Assembly: GCA_037039685.1 (NCBI GenBank)
Contig: JAWNGF010000007.1
Span: 1,302,001-1,366,000, forward strand
Direction of reading: 5' to 3'
From: Ceratobasidium sp. AG-K
Lineage: Eukaryota; Basidiomycota; Agaricomycetes; Cantharellales; Ceratobasidiaceae
Length of the DNA: 64,000 nt
The translations under genes and the position numbers were made by a program. Under the pieces are notes generated by a model. The model was given only the letters and a program-made list of their open reading frames with translations. It did no database searches and was not told the origin of the DNA. How positions within the stretch are numbered: the stretch's first letter is position 1; every line of letters starts with the position of its first letter. Shown in pieces: positions 58,740 to 64,000 of the stretch.

Positions 58740-58747
58740 GTCTAGAG

Positions 58748-59032
58748 CCCGCTGAGATAGTCCCCGGCATCACGAGACCTCGGGAGCCAAACGAGAATTT
58801 CGATTTTTGGTGGAGTGGCCACAGGTATGCATGGGAATGATGGTTGTAGCACCAAAACCTAAATTCGGCAAATACGGGGAAGTAATGATCCAAGTAAATT
58901 TGGCGGTAGGTCACGTGCTACCAGGGAAGGGTGTCCGGGTTATCCTACCCAGATCCAAGTTCGCATTGGTTGTGTCCGGGATTGCGCCCCAAAAGAAGTT
59001 TACTATACCAGCAATCACACAAATCCTCCAAC
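58748..59032 (+). promoter_or_regulatory. Upstream region of the NLR-like gene, shortened by the hAT
   Basis: 285 bp between the hAT duplication and the start codon. No clear TATA box. A CACGTG-like core (TCACGTGC near 58912) is present, but its meaning is unknown. The hAT now supplies everything further upstream. Confidence 0.35.
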
Positions 59033-62000
59033 ATGACAAAGCCCGAGAAGGGGTTTTGTGCTCGTGTACTGGGCAAGGCGCGGGGAACATCCCGATCGAC
59101 TTCATCTTCCGCTAAACCACACTCTTCGGCACCTCCATCTTCTGATATCCCATTTCCAGGGCCATCAACCGCAACGGGTAGCATCGCAGAACCTAATCTA
59201 CCAGCATCCTCACCGTCTGGAACCCCGGCCCCGCTTGCCCGCTTGTCAGTACTATCACAGCAAACACCGGGTTTACCTGTAGCCTCTGATACAGTCCCTT
59301 CAATCAATGTGGGACCTGGATCGAGACTGAAGAGTGAGACCGCCTGGGATGGGCTCTACACCACACTTCGTGGATTGCATAAAAGCACTGGGCTGTTCCC
59401 ACCACTTCAGTCGGCGATTGGCGGAGTGATGTCCTGTCTGACAGCGGTTGTGGTAAGTATGCTCATGTAGTGAGCTAAAGGATGTGAAGAAGCTGACCGA
59501 GTTTTATGAATAGGATTCGTCTGTGAACAAAAGTGAATACGAGACATTGGCGTTGGAGCTGGGAGAGATAAGTGAATCGTTAAGCCACTACCTAGTGGGA
59601 TCAGAGTCCAGGCGGATGTCAGAGTCAATAGCGAGAACCGCTCGGTAAGCTTCCAATGTTCACCGGGCACGCGTATCTGAAGCGCATATAGACTGATTGT
59701 GCAGCAAGTCAATCTCATCACCAGCGAACAGAACCGTGGCAGGGCAATGCGCATGTTACAGGCAGAACAGGACAAAGAAACGATCATCGAGTGCTATCGG
59801 AAGATTGGGGCACTCCTCAAGCAGTTACAGGTGATTGTGACAATAGAACAATATTAAGTGTTATTTTCTGACGGCCATGTAGCTCGACGCCAGTCTCAGC
59901 ATGTGGAGCATCGTGAATAGGCAGATGGTGGTAGGGCAAATGTATCGAATGCGGGACTATGATTCTCACACTGTGCAGGACACTCGACTTGAAGGTCTCA
60001 AAGCAGCCATGCTCGCTGCACATGGCTCCAGCTTGTCCATGGAGATCAACCGCCGGACCTGCACTGAAAACACTCGCACAAACGTTCTGTCTGGTCTGGA
60101 TGGCTGGTCGACTGACCCCGACTCTCCAAATGTCTACTGGATGAACGGTCTCGCCGGTACCGGAAAAACGACAATCGCATGCACGTTCGCCGAGAAACTT
60201 AAGGAGCGCAATCATCTAGCGGCGAGCTTCTTCTGCACTCGCAGCTCAGCGGAGTGCAAAGACGTAACCCGAATCATACCTACCATCGCCTACCAGCTTG
60301 CCCGCCATTCCATCCAGTTCCAGTCAGCCCTCTGTCAGATGCTGGAGGACAATCCAGACCTCGGTACACGCATTATCTCCACTCAGTTCGAGAGTCTACT
60401 GAGGAAGCCGCTGATGAAAGTCAAGGCAGCGATACCGAAAGGGCTGGTGGTAGTGATCGATGCTCTAGACGAGTGCACAGCGAGCAGAGGGGTAGAGACG
60501 GTGCTTGACATGCTGCTTCGGAGCGCCGGCGATCTGCCACTCAAGTTCTTTGTAACGAGCCGACCGGCGCCAAACATACGGGATAGAATCGAAACCCGAC
60601 CCGACGGATCGCGCATTGGGGTACTACACGACATCGAACGATCGTTGGTGCAAGCAGACATCGAGCGATACATACAGAAAGAGTTACCATCACTCTCAAG
60701 GTCCGAAATTGCGCAGCTGGCTGATCGGTCTGGCAGCCTGTTCATCTATGCAGCGACAGCGGTCAGATACATCAAAGCCGGAGAGGCAACCAGAGACTTC
60801 GACGAGCATGTGGCAGCGATGCTGTCGGGTGGCTCGACCGGTGATATGAACGGGGAGCACGTCGAGATCGATAGGCTGTACATGACCATTTTGCGGACGG
60901 CGGACGAGAAAATGAGAGAGGGAGACACAAAGGAACGAATGAGGCACGTGCTCTGGACGGTTGTATGCGCTCGGGAGCCAATCACTATCGAGACTTTGGC
61001 GCTACTGGCGAAGGTCGAGCCGAACAAGACAAAGGCTATGCTACTACACCTGCATGCTGTGTTGTACAAGCCCGAAGGAGGCGAAGTTATATCAACCATA
61101 CATGCATCGTTTACGGACTTTATGCTCGATTCATCTCGGTCGACCGCATTCTTCTGCGACTCGAGGCAGCACAGCTGGCTACTTACCCAACAGTGCTTTG
61201 GATTGATGACGGAACAGCTGTGTTTCAACATTTGTGGACTGGAGTCGTCATATCAGGCCGACGAGCAAGTACCTCAGTTGGAGGAGCGTGTGAACAAAGC
61301 AATCTCGCCAACGCTCGGTTACGTGTGCCTGTACTGGGGAGATCACCTGAACCAGTCATGTGACTCGAATGGGCTGTACGAGTTACTTGATGAATTCCTA
61401 TCTAAGCAGTTGCTTTTCTGGATGGAAACAGTCAATCTGAAACGACAGATGGGTGTAGGCGTGCGGGCGATGCTGGGGGCGAAACTGTGGCTAACGGTGA
61501 GCTAGGGTGTTCGGATGAACCCACTAGATACTCAGTAGATTTATATTCGTACAGATCAATCACCCATCGTCCAATCTCCTGAGGCTGGCTGAAGATGCTC
61601 GTAACTTTGTCGCTTCTTTTGCAGCAAATGCCATTTGCCAAAGCACACCTCACATCTACGTATCAGCTCTCTCTCTTACGCATCATTCGAGCGCAGTTTA
61701 CAAGCACTACTGGGAGCGAACTCGCGGGCTGATAGAACCGAGAGGCATAGGCATTGACCGAAGGTACGAGGCAGCTATAGCGAGCTGGAAGGCTGCTACG
61801 GGCGTACTCTCAGTTGCATACTCTCGTGATGGGTCCTACATTGCCATAGGAGGTAGGAATGGCGCCCTCACCGTCAGAGACGCCTATGATGGCACAACCA
61901 TTGGTGGGTCATTTGAGGGCCATACTGATGCCATATGCTCGGTCGTATTCTCGTCTGACGGCACCCGCATCGTCTCTGGCTCCGAAGACTGTACGGTCCG

Positions 62001-63840
62001 CGTCTGGAACGTGCAAGAGGGCACATCTGCTGGTGGACCGTTCCAGGGACATCTCAAACCCGTCACATCAGTTGCCTTCTTACCTAATGACACCCACATC
62101 GTCTCTGGGTCAAGAGATGGGACTGCCCGAGTCTGGGACGTCCACGGTGGTCTCATTGGCACTCCCTTTCAACGTCATACTAGCCCCATCACTTCGTTAG
62201 CAATCTCACCTGACGGCAAGCATGCTGTGTGCGGCAGTAGCGACCACAACGTCTATATCTGGAGCGTAACCGATGGCACTGCTGTCGGGAGTACTCTTGG
62301 CGGTCACACCGAACTTGTTTCATCCGTCGCATTTTCTCTCGACGGCTCGCGTGTCGTCTCTGGCTCTCATGACCGCACTACCCGTGTCTGGGATGTGCAG
62401 AGCAGCCGCCTAATTGGCGCTCCCTTCCGGGGCGATAATGGCTGGGTTGCTTCGGTCGCATTTTCCCCGGACGGCACAACTGTCGCCTCCGGCTCTCAGG
62501 ACGGGGCTGTCAGGGTCTGGAAGGTGCAAAGCGGAGAGCTCGTTGGGGCACCATTTGACGGACACACTAAGAGGGTCACATCTGTAGCCTACTCACCAGA
62601 CGGCACACGCCTCGTATCTGGTGCTTTTGACCGTACCGTCCGCATCTGGAAAGTGCAGGACTCAAATCTTGTCGATAACATTTCACCGGGCACCAGACTC
62701 CCGGTCCTCTCGGTTGCGTTCTCGCCTGATGGTCGTCTCGTTGCCTCCGGCTCTTCGGATAGCAGCCTTCGTGTGTGGAGCGCCCAGGATGGCTCCCTTC
62801 TTGGCGCTCCATTCACAGGTCATACCCGCAAGATCGGCTCAGTAGTGTTCTCTCCCGATGGCGCTCGCATCATTTCTGGCTCCTCCGATCGCACCGTCCG
62901 AGTGTGGCACGCAGCGGACGGGTCTCTTGCTCTCCCTCCACTTGAAGGCCATAGTGATGTGGTGCCGACAGTAGCAGTCTCACCCGATGGCGCACAAATC
63001 GCGTCTGCCTCCGGCTCCGAAGATTGTACAATACGCGTCTGGAACATAGATCAAGACACACCTGTCTGCACCGTCTTCAGCGGTCATACCGGGGTGGTCA
63101 ATTCAGTTGCCTTTTCGCCTGATGGTACGCTTCTCGCCTCTGGCTCCAACGACAAAACTATTCGAATCTGGAATATGCAGGCTGGCTCTTCGGCCTGTGA
63201 TCCGTTGACCGGACACACTGGTGGTGTTGAGTCAGTGACGTTCTCACCAGATGGCACTCATATAGTGTCCGGTTCTGACGATTTCACAATCCGCGTCTGG
63301 GACGTGAAGGACGGCTCTCTTATCGGCACTCCACTTGAGGGACATACTAACTGGGTCACCGCAGTCCGAGTCTCACCCGATGGTACGCGCATCGCCTCCA
63401 GCTCGTGGGACCGCACTATACGCTTGTGGAACATGCAAGATGGGAATTGTAGCGATATCCTCCATGGTCATGTTGATTTAATCACATCAGTAGTGTTCTC
63501 GCCTGATGGCTTGCGTCTTGTATCTGGGTCTCGCGACTCAAGCATTCGAGCTTGGAATGTTAGTGGTCGCCGACCCTCAATAAGTAAGCATCCTCCTTAC
63601 TTGTTCAGTCAATAGTTCTAAGTTTCTTCTTCCTCTTTCCAAGGTTCCTGGACGACGAGAGGCGATGGATGGGTCGTGGGTCACAACTCTGAGCTGCTGT
63701 TCTGGCTTCCACCCGATCTTTCGCGGTGTCTCCCAACACCACATAACGAGTGGTCGATTGGACCTAAAGGGCCTATCTATGTTGATTACGAGGGTCGTTT
63801 GCTTGGTGACAGGTGGGGTCAATGCTATATCTCGCTATGA
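59033..63840 (+). CDS. NACHT-WD40 NLR-like protein, six exons, 1509 aa
   Basis: Model: 59033-59452, 59514-59644, 59692-59830, 59883-61496, 61555-63583, 63644-63840. All introns are GT-AG, 47-61 nt, and phases close to 4530 nt. Residues 1-100 are Ser/Pro-rich. About 105-230 is an all-helical region (WDGLYTTLRGLHKS, FPPLQSAIGGV) that resembles the HeLo/MLKL-like bundle of fungal NLRs (inference). NACHT has P-loop GLAGTGKTT (about 319) and Walker B VVVIDALDEC (about 420). From about 850 there are 14 WD40 repeats, enough for two seven-bladed propellers, with near-identical SPDGT and VRVW motifs. The last exon gives a conserved-looking Trp-rich cap (LLFWLPPDLSRC). Such proteins act in self/non-self recognition and regulated cell death. 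No defect seen. Confidence 0.9.
61792..63580 (+). repeat. Fourteen WD40-coding tandem repeats
   Basis: Units of about 126-129 bp encoding GHT...V.SVAFSPDGT...SGS.D.T.RVW. Several neighbours are very alike at DNA level (for example GACGGCAC and GTCTGG motifs at fixed spacing), as expected of repeats that are re-edited by recombination in fungal NLR genes. Confidence 0.88.
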
Positions 63841-64000
63841 ACTTCTTCCTTCGGTAGCCCCAAATAGCGTTCCGTCCAAGGCAGCTCGCTAGACGTTTTG
63901 TTGACTAAATGCGTGGAAATTGAGTCATCTGCGTCGAATATGAACTATTACCACCTGTTGACAATATACAGTGCCCGACAAAACCTCTACAATATTTTCA
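63841..64000. other. 3' flank of the NLR-like gene
   Basis: 160 bp to the window end. No gene recognised. Probably contains the 3' untranslated region. Confidence 0.4.

Overview
The window reads as nuclear DNA of a filamentous basidiomycete, most likely an Agaricomycete (a Rhizoctonia-like fungus is a guess, not shown). Supporting signs are genes with 47-70 nt GT-AG introns, chromodomain Ty3/gypsy elements, a Plavaka-type transposase, a multi-intron hAT transposase and a NACHT-WD40 NLR-like gene. I see no rRNA, tRNA or CRISPR.

About 80% is mobile DNA. Positions 524-35737 form one nested stack. An old gypsy element B (minus strand, family 2) has been split by three later insertions: A at 1150-8374 (family 1), C at 14369-21580 (family 1) and F at 21875-35437 (family 3, inside B's 5' LTR). 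F was in turn hit by D (21950-29098, family 1, in its 3' LTR) and by a family-2 solo LTR (32145-32637) inside its reverse transcriptase. A solo family-3 LTR follows at 35757-36184. Target site duplications (TSDs) support almost every boundary.

36-45 kb holds a decayed minus-strand gene resembling DUF6532 proteins, a decayed plus-strand Plavaka transposase and a PMC1-type Ca2+-ATPase pseudogene. The pseudogene is cut by element E (45393-53026, plus strand, family 1, perfect TTGAT duplication), and E's gag contains a family-3 solo LTR. Another family-2 solo LTR (53873-54367) and a probable copia-type LTR (54911-55317) close the repeat compartment.

From about 55.4 kb the sequence becomes visibly richer in CpG. 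It carries an apparently intact hAT transposon (55442-58739, 13-bp inverted termini, 8-bp duplication GTCTAGAG) and, 294 bp further on, a complete six-exon NLR-like gene (59033-63840, 1509 aa, NACHT plus 14 WD40 repeats).

The gypsy families share one design. Priming looks self-primed in the Tf1 manner, with a site just inside the 5' LTR complementary to the predicted RNA 5' end. In family 1, gag and pol overlap with pol in the -1 frame at a G GGA AAA heptamer. In all three families an extra open frame lies between the chromodomain and the 3' LTR, overlapping an open extension of pol in another frame. The family-1 and family-2 versions of this extra protein are recognisably related; I do not know its function, and it is the best candidate here for something undescribed. 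Many copies are disabled by CGA-to-TGA changes, as expected from deamination of methylated CpG.
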